Source: Halorientalis salina (GTDB taxonomy: Archaea; Halobacteriota; Halobacteria; Halobacteriales; Haloarculaceae). From it: a DNA stretch of 64,000 nt. The position numbers were made by a program, and so were the translations under genes. Location of the stretch: the NCBI RefSeq assembly GCF_005049285.1, contig NZ_SOSC01000001.1:620001-684000 (forward strand), written 5' to 3'. The notes beneath the pieces are model-generated. The model made no database searches. It had not been told where the DNA came from and worked only from the letters and a program-made list of their open reading frames with translations. Below, one piece after another: positions 26,907 to 34,233 of the stretch. Position 1 is the first letter of the stretch; every line of letters begins with the position of its first letter.

Positions 26907-26937
26907 TCAGATCAGTCAGCGTCGCCGAAATTCGAAA

Positions 26938-27315
26938 TTAGCTCTCGTCTCCGTCGTACTCGTACTCGCGCAGCGTCGACGGCGGGACGCTGGAGAGCGC
27001 CGACTCAGCGGTCGCCTCCAGCACGACGGGCGGGGCCTTGCCGTCGTCTTCGGCTTCGAGCCAGCGGTCGACACAGACACACCAGTGGTCACCCGGCTCC
27101 AGGCCGGGGAACTCCAGTTCCGGGCGCGGCGTGACGAGGTCGTTGCCCCGCGCCTTGCTGTATTCGAGGAACGCCTCGGTCATGACGGCACAGATCTCGT
27201 GACGGCCGGTGTCCCTGGGATTCGATCGGCAGCAGCCGTCGCGTTCCCACCCGGTCACTGGGTCCTTGCTGCAGGGGAGCAGTTGGCCGCCGAGGACGTT
27301 CGTGTCGTCGGTCAT
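26938..27315 (-). CDS. DUF2237-family protein
   Basis: 125 residues. The start NVLGGQLLPCSKDPVTGWERDGCC and the Cys-rich line including HEICAVMTEAFLEYSKARGN are typical of DUF2237, a small widely spread family of unknown function. Several conserved Cys are in place. Its start overlaps the stop of the DUF5796 gene by ATGA, so they are co-translated on the minus strand. Confidence 0.9.
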   Translation of the reverse strand: MTDDTNVLGGQLLPCSKDPVTGWERDGCCRSNPRDTGRHEICAVMTEAFLEYSKARGNDLVTPRPELEFPGLEPGDHWCVCVDRWLEAEDDGKAPPVVLEATAESALSSVPPSTLREYEYDGDES

Positions 27316-27788
27316 GTGTCGCTCTCGCTGCTCTCGTCGCTCGTGTCACTCCCCTCGATCTCTCCGGCCGGGACGATCTCGTAGGAGCGTTCGCCCATCT
27401 CGTTTTCCTCGAAGACGAACACGCGACCGTCGACGGTCTCCAGGTTCGCCTCGACGGTGATGCGGTGTTTGTCGTTCTCGACCGACACGCCCGGGAACAC
27501 CGTCGTCTCCTCGACCGTGTCGAGCAGGACGCGACCGACGCCGGAGTCCCTGAGGATGTCGTCGTTGGTTTTCTGGTCGTTCACGTACGTGAGGACGCCT
27601 TCAGTCTCCGTCGGGTCGGTGACGAGGACGTGGACGTCCTTGCCGGGCGCCGTTCGAACGCTCTCCTCGCGCTTGGCCGGAACGCCGCGGTAGTACACCG
27701 AGCGTCCGTCCCTGTACTCGACCCTGATACCGTCGGCCTGGAGTTCGACGGGCAGCGAGTCCGGGGAGATCTCCTCGCGGATGGTCAT
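27312..27788 (-). CDS. DUF5796-family haloarchaeal protein
   Basis: 158 residues from ATG 27788 (MTIREEISPDSLPVELQ). A beta-rich acidic protein with VEYRDGRSVYYRGVP and VFVFEENEMGERSYEIV; it matches the haloarchaeal DUF5796 as I remember it. Function unknown. First gene of a two-gene minus operon with DUF2237, which it overlaps by 4 bp. Confidence 0.82.
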   Translation of the reverse strand: MTIREEISPDSLPVELQADGIRVEYRDGRSVYYRGVPAKREESVRTAPGKDVHVLVTDPTETEGVLTYVNDQKTNDDILRDSGVGRVLLDTVEETTVFPGVSVENDKHRITVEANLETVDGRVFVFEENEMGERSYEIVPAGEIEGSDTSDESSESDT

Positions 27789-27923
27789 GCTCGACTCTAT
27801 CCGTGGCGGGCGGAAAAGCGCTCTCTTTGGCGGTGGCAACGGGCGCCGAGGGGCGGGCGCGGCCTGCGGGGAACCTGGCGGCAACCATCAACGGTAAGTA
27901 TCGAGGTATTCGAGAGGAATGCG

Positions 27924-28775
27924 ATGGAAGGTCGGGCAGACGCACCCGCAGCAGGGACCGTGTTGAACGCGCTGGCGACCGGCACCGGGTCGGCGTTCGC
28001 TATCGACGTCTACACCACAGCGACCGTCGAGTTGACCGACGCCGACGGGGTCGAGGGGACCATCGACGGCGCACCCGACGCGGACACGCGACTCATCGAG
28101 CGCTGCGTCGAACTCGTCACCGAGCGGTTCGGCGACGGCGAGGGCGGCACCGTCGAGACCGAGAGCGACGTGCCGATGGCTTCCGGCCTCAAAAGTTCCA
28201 GCGCGGCCGCCAACGCGACGGTGCTGGCGACGCTCGACGCGCTCGACGCGACCGACGAGATCTCGCGAGAAGACGCCTGTCGACTCGGCGTCGAAGCCGC
28301 GCGGGACGTGGGCGTCACGATCACGGGCGCGTTCGACGACGCGAGCGCGAGTATGCTCGGCGGCGTCACCGTCACCGACAACACCGACGACGCGTTGCTC
28401 GCCCGCGACGAACCCGACTGGGACGTCCTCGTCTGGACGCCGCCGGAGCGGTCCTTTTCGGCGGACGCCGACGTCGAGCGCTGCAAGCAGATCGCCCCGA
28501 TGGCCGAGTTGGTCGCCGACCTGGCGCTCGACGGCGAATACGGGCGCGCGATGACGGTCAACGGCCTCGCCTTCTGTGCGGCACTGGGATTCCCGACCGA
28601 CCCGCTCGTCGAGGCGATGGACCACGCAGCGGGCGTCTCCCTGTCCGGGACGGGACCGAGTTTCACGGCCATCGGCGAGCGAGCGGACCTCGAGCGGATC
28701 GAAGCGATCTGGAGCGAACGAGAGGGTACGACATGGTTGACGACAACACAGACCGACGGCGCACGGACGAGATGA
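27924..28775 (+). CDS. aroK: Archaeal shikimate kinase (GHMP family)
   Basis: 283 residues from ATG 27924. GHMP kinase motif VPMASGLKSSSAAANATVLA provides the phosphate-binding loop, followed by VTITGAFDDASAS and the C-terminal VSLSGTGPSFTAIG. This is the archaeal non-homologous shikimate kinase, which phosphorylates shikimate with ATP in aromatic amino acid synthesis. The chorismate mutase gene starts 43 bp before its end in another frame, joining two steps of the same pathway. Confidence 0.94.
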   Translation: MEGRADAPAAGTVLNALATGTGSAFAIDVYTTATVELTDADGVEGTIDGAPDADTRLIERCVELVTERFGDGEGGTVETESDVPMASGLKSSSAAANATVLATLDALDATDEISREDACRLGVEAARDVGVTITGAFDDASASMLGGVTVTDNTDDALLARDEPDWDVLVWTPPERSFSADADVERCKQIAPMAELVADLALDGEYGRAMTVNGLAFCAALGFPTDPLVEAMDHAAGVSLSGTGPSFTAIGERADLERIEAIWSEREGTTWLTTTQTDGARTR

Positions 28776-29038
28776 GCCTGGACGAACTCCGCGAGGAGAT
28801 CCGGACGATCGACCGGGACATCGTGGAGTTGATCGCCCAGCGAACCTACGTCGCGGAGGCGATCGCCGACGTGAAAGACGAACGGGGCCTCCCCACGACC
28901 GACGAGGAGCAGGAACAGGCGGTCATGGACCGGGCCGGCGAGAACGCCGAGCAGTTCGACGTCGATTCCAACCTCGTCAAGGCCGTCTTCCGCCTGCTCA
29001 TCGAGTTGAACAAGGTCGAACAGCGCGAGAGCCGGTAG
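28733..29038 (+). CDS. Chorismate mutase (AroQ type)
   Basis: 101 residues from ATG 28733. Pattern LDELREEIRTIDRDIVELIAQR and ADVKDERGLPTTDEEQE match the all-helical AroQ fold that turns chorismate into prephenate. It overlaps the shikimate kinase by 43 bp. Its last 22 bp before the ESR-stop codons are repeated at 29743-29764, after the VapBC-like pair; see the findings. The gene itself is intact. Confidence 0.93.
   Translation: MVDDNTDRRRTDEMSLDELREEIRTIDRDIVELIAQRTYVAEAIADVKDERGLPTTDEEQEQAVMDRAGENAEQFDVDSNLVKAVFRLLIELNKVEQRESR
29007..29028 (+). repeat. 22-bp direct repeat, left copy (within chorismate mutase 3' end)
   Basis: Exact match to 29743-29764. It encodes the NKVEQR end of chorismate mutase. 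Downstream of it the gene continues GAG AGC CGG TAG (E S R stop). Interpreted as an attL-type junction. Confidence 0.75.
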
Positions 29039-29133
29039 GACGCCACACTCGCGGACACTCGCCTACGCCACCGAATCGGGCGGAGAACGCGACCGGCCAA
29101 ACTGATTTATTACGACCACCTCTATCTAGCCAT

Positions 29134-29286
29134 ATGGGAAGTTACGCAACGCCGCCGGATTGGTCGACGCCGACCGACGAGGACGACCAGTCGGCGGTCA
29201 AACTCGGCGACCTGCTGTCGGGACGACTGGCTGACGTCGACATCGACTCCGTGGAGGCGGTGCGCGAAGCGCGAGAACGTCGATGA
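29134..29286 (+). CDS. VapB-like antitoxin partner, 50 residues
   Basis: ATG 29134 gives MGSYATPPDWSTPTDEDDQS, then an acidic run, VDSVEAVREARERR-like basic end and a stop at 29286 that overlaps the PIN gene's start as ATGA. Position and size are those of the antitoxin of a PIN toxin pair; I see no classic AbrB or MetJ motif, so the DNA-binding mode is unknown. A TATA-like TTTATTA at 29105-29111 suits a leaderless start. Inferred from context. Confidence 0.7.
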   Translation: MGSYATPPDWSTPTDEDDQSAVKLGDLLSGRLADVDIDSVEAVREARERR

Positions 29287-29675
29287 AGGTATTCGTCGAC
29301 ACGAACGTTTTCATCGCCAGCATCACAGACGAGCCGGGTCGCGGTGACGTAGCGACTGAACTGCTGAACGAGAATCACGATTTCTGCACGTCGATTCTCA
29401 ATCTCATGGAGATTCGGTCAGTGTTGACGAAAAAGAAGCGCGTGGAACAAGAGCGAGTCGAGGAGGTACTGTCGGATATCTACGGACGCGTTGATATCTA
29501 CGCGCCGGAAATCAGCGACCAGATTTCGGCGTACAGTCTCCAACAAGACACGTTACTGTACACGCTCGACTGCGTTCTCCTCGCTCTCGCCGAGGATATC
29601 GACGCCACGCTGGTCACGTTCGATGGCGAACTACTGGAGAACGGTGCCGTCTCGCCAACCGAGTTGAGGGAATAG
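29283..29675 (+). CDS. vapC: PIN-domain protein, VapC-type toxin
   Basis: 130 residues. The PIN acidic residues are visible: Asp6 (FVDTNVF), Glu43 (LMEIRS), Asp96 (TLDCVLLALAED) and Asp114 (VTFDGEL). These bind Mg and cleave RNA, often tRNA or rRNA. It overlaps the 50-residue gene by 4 bp, forming a toxin-antitoxin pair. The pair sits inside a 714-bp insertion flanked by a 22-bp direct repeat. Confidence 0.9.
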   Translation: MKVFVDTNVFIASITDEPGRGDVATELLNENHDFCTSILNLMEIRSVLTKKKRVEQERVEEVLSDIYGRVDIYAPEISDQISAYSLQQDTLLYTLDCVLLALAEDIDATLVTFDGELLENGAVSPTELRE

Positions 29676-29742
29676 AGTGGCATCTGAGGATTTACGCAGA
29701 TAGCGGCACTCTGTGTTGTCTCTGTTACACCAGTTGACTACC

Positions 29743-29764
29743 TGAACAAGGTCGAACAGCGCGA
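29743..29764 (+). repeat. 22-bp direct repeat, right copy, with remnant gene end
   Basis: Identical to 29007-29028 and followed by GAA TCA CGC TGA, which again reads E S R stop but with different codons from the intact gene. It is therefore a leftover 3' end of a chorismate mutase gene, not a random match. Interpreted as attR. Confidence 0.75.
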
Positions 29765-29982
29765 ATCACGCTGAGCGGTGCCCTGTTCCAACAGTTACTC
29801 ACCAACGAGCGACGCAGCCGAATTTTCCGCTCGTACTCTCCTGACCGTGACCGCAGGAACGTACGATTCGAGACATGTGATGACCTGTGACACACAGTTC
29901 TTCCACCTCGGTCCCGTATGACTCGGTATGGTTCGGTCCGAGAAACGGACATCCAGCGAAACGTTCCCGGGAGACAGGTAGC

Positions 29983-30792
29983 GTGGGGGAATCAGAGCAA
30001 GCAGTATCGGCGTCCGAAGAGCAAACCCCATCCACTGAGGTGCTGAAATCGCTCATCGAAGACGGCCAACACGAGATGGAACGCGAGACGGGCGGTCTCT
30101 TCCTGTCGGGGTTCTCGGCGGGACTGGACATCGGGTTCGGGCCGCTGCTGATGGCAGTCCTCCTGACCCTCACTGCGGGCGGGTACGGCGACGTCGGGGT
30201 CGAACTCCTCCTGGCCAGCGCCTACGCAGTGGGGTTCATCTTCGTCATCATCGCCCGCTCGGAGTTGTTCACCGAACACACGACCCTGGCGGTGATGCCA
30301 GTACTCGACGATCGATCGTCCCTCGGCGCGTTAGCTCGGCTCTGGGGAATCGTCTGGGCCGGAAACATTGTGGGTGGTGCGATATTCACGGCGTTCGTCG
30401 TCACCCTGATGCCGAATCTCGGCGTCGCCTCGCCGGAGGCGTTCGGAACCATCGCGCACAAGCTGGTCGACCACGACGTCGGGTGGTTGTTCGTCGCTGC
30501 GATCCTCGCCGGCTGGCTCATGGGGTTGTTGGCCTGGCTCATCACCGCCGCGCAGGAGACGATCAGCCGCCTGCTCATCATCTGGCTGGTCACCGCGTCG
30601 ATCGGGATTCTCCATCTCCCACACTCGATTGCTGGCAACGTCGAGGTGTTGTTCGGGTTGTTCGTCTCGCCGCGCGTCTCGCTGGCCGACTATGGGACCT
30701 TCCTCGCACTGGCGACAGCCGGGAACGTAGTCGGTGGGGTCGTGTTCGTCGGGTTGTTGAAATACGGTCACGTCGTCCGCGGTGGCAGTTGA
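29983..30792 (+). CDS. Formate/nitrite transporter (FNT) family membrane protein
   Basis: About 269 residues from GTG 29983; an ATG at 29887 would add 32 residues and cannot be excluded. After a polar N-terminus it has GGLFLSGFSAGLDIGFGP, about six hydrophobic spans and repeated helix-breaking GNxxGG motifs (GNIVGGAIF, GNVVGGVVF), the pattern of pentameric FNT channels that pass small monovalent anions. It is convergent with a beta-carbonic anhydrase, so bicarbonate or a related anion is a thought, not a fact. Confidence 0.85.
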   Translation: MGESEQAVSASEEQTPSTEVLKSLIEDGQHEMERETGGLFLSGFSAGLDIGFGPLLMAVLLTLTAGGYGDVGVELLLASAYAVGFIFVIIARSELFTEHTTLAVMPVLDDRSSLGALARLWGIVWAGNIVGGAIFTAFVVTLMPNLGVASPEAFGTIAHKLVDHDVGWLFVAAILAGWLMGLLAWLITAAQETISRLLIIWLVTASIGILHLPHSIAGNVEVLFGLFVSPRVSLADYGTFLALATAGNVVGGVVFVGLLKYGHVVRGGS

Positions 30793-30875
30793 GCGGGCTG
30801 TGCCGTTGGCATCGACTGTGCTCCCTCGACGACTTGCTCTTGAAATATAGCCCCCAGGGCGCTGGGACGGGACGG

Positions 30876-31556
30876 TCAGTACTCCCAGAGCCTGTCGATC
30901 CGATCGTCGATGTCCGGATGGTCGTCTCGCAGTGTATCGACGGCAGTCTCACCGTTGACGTTGATGACGTGGACCTCCCCGCGACGCCCGCCGTACACGT
31001 CCTGGAAGTCGTAGACGACGCCGACCACGTCGACGGCCTCTGGTATGTCGTTGCTCTCTCTGAGGAACTCGACCTGTCTGTCGACGTTGTACTCGACGAG
31101 TCGGTTGATCGCGTCCGCCCGGTCGAGGCCATCGGGGAGCGATTCGACGCCGGCTTCGAGGAAGGGTTTCAACAGCCCGATACAGTGTTCGATGCCGGCG
31201 GGTTCGTCGATTCCACCCGTCAACTCGTCGAACGTCGCCGTGACTGCGCCACACCCCGTGTGGCCGACGACCACGACGGTTTCGGTGCCGGTGTGTTCGA
31301 CCGGATAGAGGACATCACCGGAGACGGCGTCGCCGGCCTCGGTCCGCTGGACGACGCGGTTGCCGATGTTCCCACACGTGAAGACGTGTCCGGGCCAGTC
31401 GTTCCCCCAGATGTGATCCTGGAGGACGCGCGAATCCGAACAACAGACCGTGACCACGTCGGGTCGCTGGGACTCCTGTACGTCATCGAACCGGGATTGG
31501 AACTCGGCGGCGTGGGCAGCGTTTCCCGCGAGTAACTCGACGAGCGTTCGGCGCAT
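30876..31556 (-). CDS. Beta-class carbonic anhydrase
   Basis: 226 residues. Zinc ligands Cys39, His99 and Cys102 appear in VCCSDSRV and VVGHTGCGAV, with the conserved Asp41-Arg43 pair. It interconverts CO2 and bicarbonate. Full-length for the family; intracellular, no signal. It points toward the FNT gene, with 83 bp between their ends. Both may share a role in anion or CO2 handling (inference). Confidence 0.94.
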   Translation of the reverse strand: MRRTLVELLAGNAAHAAEFQSRFDDVQESQRPDVVTVCCSDSRVLQDHIWGNDWPGHVFTCGNIGNRVVQRTEAGDAVSGDVLYPVEHTGTETVVVVGHTGCGAVTATFDELTGGIDEPAGIEHCIGLLKPFLEAGVESLPDGLDRADAINRLVEYNVDRQVEFLRESNDIPEAVDVVGVVYDFQDVYGGRRGEVHVINVNGETAVDTLRDDHPDIDDRIDRLWEY

Positions 31557-31649
31557 GCTCGACTAGAGACGACTCACCGAATTAGTACCGATGGTTCAGA
31601 CGGTCGCGATTCGACCGGGTTTTATCGCTCGCGACGCAACCGGCGGACA

Positions 31650-31865
31650 ATGACTGACGAATCCAGCGACGAGCAAGCGACGGTCCCGATCGTCTGTGCG
31701 GAGTGTGAGACCACGACACGCGTGCCACTGTCGGAGTTGGCGACGACGCTGGAGCGCCACAACGACAACCAACACGACGGAGACCAGGTCGCGCAGGTCG
31801 ACCCGGACATCGCCGATCAGGTCGCGGACCTCGTCGCCGAGGACCTCGGACTGCTCGAGGAGTGA
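31650..31865 (+). CDS. Small Cys/His protein, function unknown
   Basis: 71 residues from ATG 31650. A single CAEC knuckle followed by HNDNQH gives a possible C2H2-like zinc site; the C-terminus is acidic and helical (DIADQVADLVAEDLGLLEE). Cytoplasmic, strongly acidic. The long hairpin at 31865-31946 begins on its last base and may end its transcript. Confidence 0.65.
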   Translation: MTDESSDEQATVPIVCAECETTTRVPLSELATTLERHNDNQHDGDQVAQVDPDIADQVADLVAEDLGLLEE

Positions 31866-31946
31866 TACGGTTTGCTGTAACTGTTTCCCGCGACGCCCGC
31901 CCGATGTCGGGCGGTTGACGCGGAAACGACGTACAGCAGTCCGTAT
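31865..31946. terminator. Extended 82-nt hairpin (30 paired bases) after a small protein gene
   Basis: From outside in, ATACGG/CCGTAT, TGCTGTA/TACAGCA, GTTTCC/GGAAAC, GCG/CGC and CCGCCCGA/TCGGGCGG pair, with small mismatched bulges and a TG loop at 31905-31906. It could be a terminator, an RNA-processing element or a miniature inverted-repeat element. Function is inference, the pairing is seen. Confidence 0.6.
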
Positions 31947-32076
31947 GAGACAGCCCCGAGCTCCGTCCCCACTGCTAGCGTAATTCCCTCAGAAGCGTTC
32001 CATCCACATGCCGGACGCGGTCGACATACTCCCCGTCAGCGGGGGACCTTTCAGGACCGTTCCGGTAGGCCCCGTG

Positions 32077-32460
32077 ATGGTACCAGAGGACAGTTCCCGG
32101 CCGGACCCCGATCACGAGCGCGTACAGGAGCGAGCTAGAGACCGACAGCACGACCGAACGGAGTCGGTCGAAGACATGCTCGGCGAGGTGGGAATGCTAG
32201 AGGCGGACAAATATCCCACCACGAGCGAGGAACTCGCCGTCGAGTACGCCGACGAGACCGTCGACCTTCCGAACGAAACCGAGTCGCTCGGCTCGGTGTT
32301 CGACCGACTCACCGACGTACGGTTCGAATCCCCCGCCGAGGCTCAAGAGGCCGTCCTCAACGAGCTCACCGGTGAACAAGCCGGTCCCGAGGAGTACAAC
32401 GACGAGCGCGCGCTCGACGACTTACAAGACGAGGACGAGCGGAGCGACCCGCTGGAGTGA
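32077..32460 (+). CDS. DUF5789-family haloarchaeal protein
   Basis: 127 residues from ATG 32077; an ATG at 32008 would add 23 residues with little family support. The block YPTTSEELAVEYADETVDLP and SPAEAQEAVLNEL match the DUF5789 pattern I remember. Small acidic protein, function unknown. Upstream is the long hairpin; downstream the tRNA region. Confidence 0.7.
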   Translation: MVPEDSSRPDPDHERVQERARDRQHDRTESVEDMLGEVGMLEADKYPTTSEELAVEYADETVDLPNETESLGSVFDRLTDVRFESPAEAQEAVLNELTGEQAGPEEYNDERALDDLQDEDERSDPLE

Positions 32461-32535
32461 AAGCTACAATAGCCCAAGCCCCGTCTCGACCGAACAGAAT
32501 TCCGTCGCTCGCGAGTTTGCGAGCGACAGCAACTG

Positions 32536-32587
32536 TGGACTCGCCGGGACTCCCGCGAGCGGAGCGAGTGGGAGGTCGGCGAGTCCA
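32536..32587. repeat. Partial copies of the tRNA-Ala 3' end
   Basis: TGGACTCGCCGGGA at 32536-32549 repeats the tRNA end at 32619-32632, and its first ten bases are mirrored as GGCGAGTCCA at 32578-32587. The inner sequence also forms a stem around CTCCC/GGGAG. It resembles an attachment-site scar or a downstream hairpin. Confidence 0.5.
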
Positions 32588-32618
32588 TTGACCGACCGAG
32601 CGTAGCGAGGGAAGGAAA

Positions 32619-32690
32619 TGGACTCGCCGGGATTTGAACCCGGGGCCTTCCCCGTGCCAGGGGGATGATCTACCGCTGATCTACGAGCCC
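32619..32690 (-). tRNA. tRNA-Ala (anticodon GGC)
   Basis: On the complement, acceptor GGGCTCG pairs with CGAGTCC, the D-stem is GATC/GATC, the anticodon stem TCCCC/GGGGA has loop CTGGCAC giving anticodon GGC, and the T-arm is CCGGG/CCCGG with TTCAAAT. Discriminator A is at 32619; CCA is not encoded. Reads Ala GCC codons. A TATA-like GTTTAAG lies about 30 bp upstream, near 32720. Confidence 0.95.
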
Positions 32691-32844
32691 GCGCACTTCT
32701 CGCTTTCCGGTGGGTTTTCTTAAACCCATCGAAGCCAGCCGCCGACACCACCCCGAACGGAGCCCGGCTCCCAGTCCTATCAAATCAGCGGCCAAAACTA
32801 ATATATGGTGTAAGAGTCCGCTCCGTCCGGGATTCGGCCACAAA

Positions 32845-32853
32845 CGATATATT
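32845..32853 (+). promoter_or_regulatory. TATA element of the pilin-like cluster
   Basis: GATATATTT lies about 27 bp before the GTG at 32873, the archaeal spacing for a leaderless message, and supports that start for the first gene of the cluster. Confidence 0.5.
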
Positions 32854-32872
32854 TGGTACCGCCGGATATCTG

Positions 32873-33649
32873 GTGACAAACACGTATGCTGAGGACGGGG
32901 TCGGCGGTTCGTCGAACAGGTTGCCAGTCGCAGGACGATCAGAGACAGTGACAGGGGAGACGCCTTCACCGCCGATCGACGGGGACTCGGCCGAGAAGCC
33001 GCGCGAAGAACGAGGGTCGAGCGGCGGGTCCGGGCTCGATTCGAACGGTCGGTCCGTGGTGGCATCCGACGAGGGCCGACGGCGTGGGCAGACGACGCTG
33101 GATTTCGCGACCGGGATGAGCGTCTTTCTCATCATCCTCATCGCCGTGCTGTTGTTCATTCCCGGGTCGCTGGAACCGTTCACCAAGGGGGCACAGGACA
33201 ACATCGTCACCTCGAACCGGGTCGGTGACCAGCTCTCGGAGGGCTTGCTGGGCGACCCGTCGAGTCCACACGTCGTGAACGCGAGCTGTACCATCGCGTT
33301 CTTTGAGGACAGGACGCCAGGGCACGGCGAGTGCCGGTTCACGGGCTCGACGTTACAGGAGCGAATCGGCGTGCAGGACCGGCGACTGGTCAACGTCTCC
33401 GTACAGGGGAACCTCTCGGCGAACGGCGGGCAGGAGGGCATCCTCTGTTGGGACGAAAACGGGAACGACCCGGGCCTGCTCGTCGAACAGAGCAACGCAT
33501 CACAGAGCTGTGATACACAGTTGGCGATTGGGTCGACGCCGCCCCAGCAGGCGGACGCGACCGTCACCGCGCGGCGCGTCATCTCGATCAACGAGAGCGC
33601 GAACTCGACCGAGAAGGTCGACGTGGCGCTCATCGTGGAGGTGTGGTGA
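32873..33649 (+). CDS. Pilin-like membrane protein 1 (DUF7287-type)
   Basis: 258 residues from GTG 32873. After a disordered N-terminus of about 70 residues it has RRRGQTTLDFATGMSVFLII and one hydrophobic helix, then an extracellular-type domain with sequons and Cys pairs. The RGQ-TLDF block before a single helix is like a class III or prepilin-type signal processed by a PibD-like peptidase. The long N-terminus is unusual, and a later internal start is possible. First of five overlapping genes. It fits DUF7287 as I remember it; function unknown. Confidence 0.75.
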   Translation: MTNTYAEDGVGGSSNRLPVAGRSETVTGETPSPPIDGDSAEKPREERGSSGGSGLDSNGRSVVASDEGRRRGQTTLDFATGMSVFLIILIAVLLFIPGSLEPFTKGAQDNIVTSNRVGDQLSEGLLGDPSSPHVVNASCTIAFFEDRTPGHGECRFTGSTLQERIGVQDRRLVNVSVQGNLSANGGQEGILCWDENGNDPGLLVEQSNASQSCDTQLAIGSTPPQQADATVTARRVISINESANSTEKVDVALIVEVW

Positions 33650-33651
33650 CG

Positions 33652-34233
33652 ATGCGAGGACAGGTGCACACGCTGGAGGCGATCGTCGGCGCGCTCCTGT
33701 TGTTGACGAGCGTGGTGTTCGCCTTACAGATGACGGCAGTGACGCCGCTATCGGCGAGTACCTCCAGTCAGCACATCGAGAACCAGCAGCAGGCGAGCGC
33801 GGAGGGGGTCCTGGCCAGCGCGGTCGAGAGCGGCGCACTGCGTCGGGCCGTGCTGTTCTGGAACGAAACTGACGGGAGTTTCAACGGGACGACGTCCGAG
33901 GAGTTCTACACGGTCAACGCACCGCCCAACGAGTTCGGGGAGAAGCTCGAACGCCAGTTCGGCGAGCGCGGGATCGCGTACAACGTCAGGATCTACTACC
34001 GGACGGCGAGTGGGAACGTTGCCGAACAGCTGATGGTCCACCAGGGCGAGCCCAGCGACAACGCCGTGATGTCGGCGCGGACCGTCGTAATAACCGACGA
34101 TGCCCGGTTGTACAACGAGACCGGAGCTCGGTCCGGTACCTCGGTGCGCGACTCGTACATGTCTAACGACGTCACCACTGACAGTCCGGTGTACAACGTC
34201 GTCCGCGTGGAGGTGATTGTATGGCGCATCTAA
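33652..34233 (+). CDS. Pilin-like membrane protein 2 (DUF7288-type)
   Basis: 193 residues from ATG 33652 (a GTG at 33643 would add three). It begins MRGQVHTLEAIVGALLLLTS, so the RGQ motif again precedes one N-terminal helix, and the rest is a soluble outside-facing domain with NET and NGT sequons. It starts 2 bp after the previous stop and overlaps the next gene by 13 bp, so it is a translationally linked operon member. Confidence 0.8.
   Translation: MRGQVHTLEAIVGALLLLTSVVFALQMTAVTPLSASTSSQHIENQQQASAEGVLASAVESGALRRAVLFWNETDGSFNGTTSEEFYTVNAPPNEFGEKLERQFGERGIAYNVRIYYRTASGNVAEQLMVHQGEPSDNAVMSARTVVITDDARLYNETGARSGTSVRDSYMSNDVTTDSPVYNVVRVEVIVWRI

Larger units (their letters stand above)
26345..26937. 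other. AT-rich intergenic region with repeats and short ORFs, likely decayed mobile DNA
   Basis: Nearly 600 bp with lower GC than its flanks. In order it has a 10-bp perfect inverted repeat, two imperfect 50-bp direct repeats, a small membrane protein gene (26577-26750) and a 40-residue minus-strand reading frame (26784-26906). I see no complete transposase. Separate entries describe the parts. Confidence 0.55.

Noticed and set aside
27465-27923. N-terminal extension of shikimate kinase
   Set aside because: It is antisense to the DUF5796 gene; ATG 27924 begins the GHMP domain.
29887-29982. N-terminal extension of the FNT gene from ATG 29887
   Set aside because: Polar and unlike the family; the GTG at 29983 gives the usual length. 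Not fully excluded.
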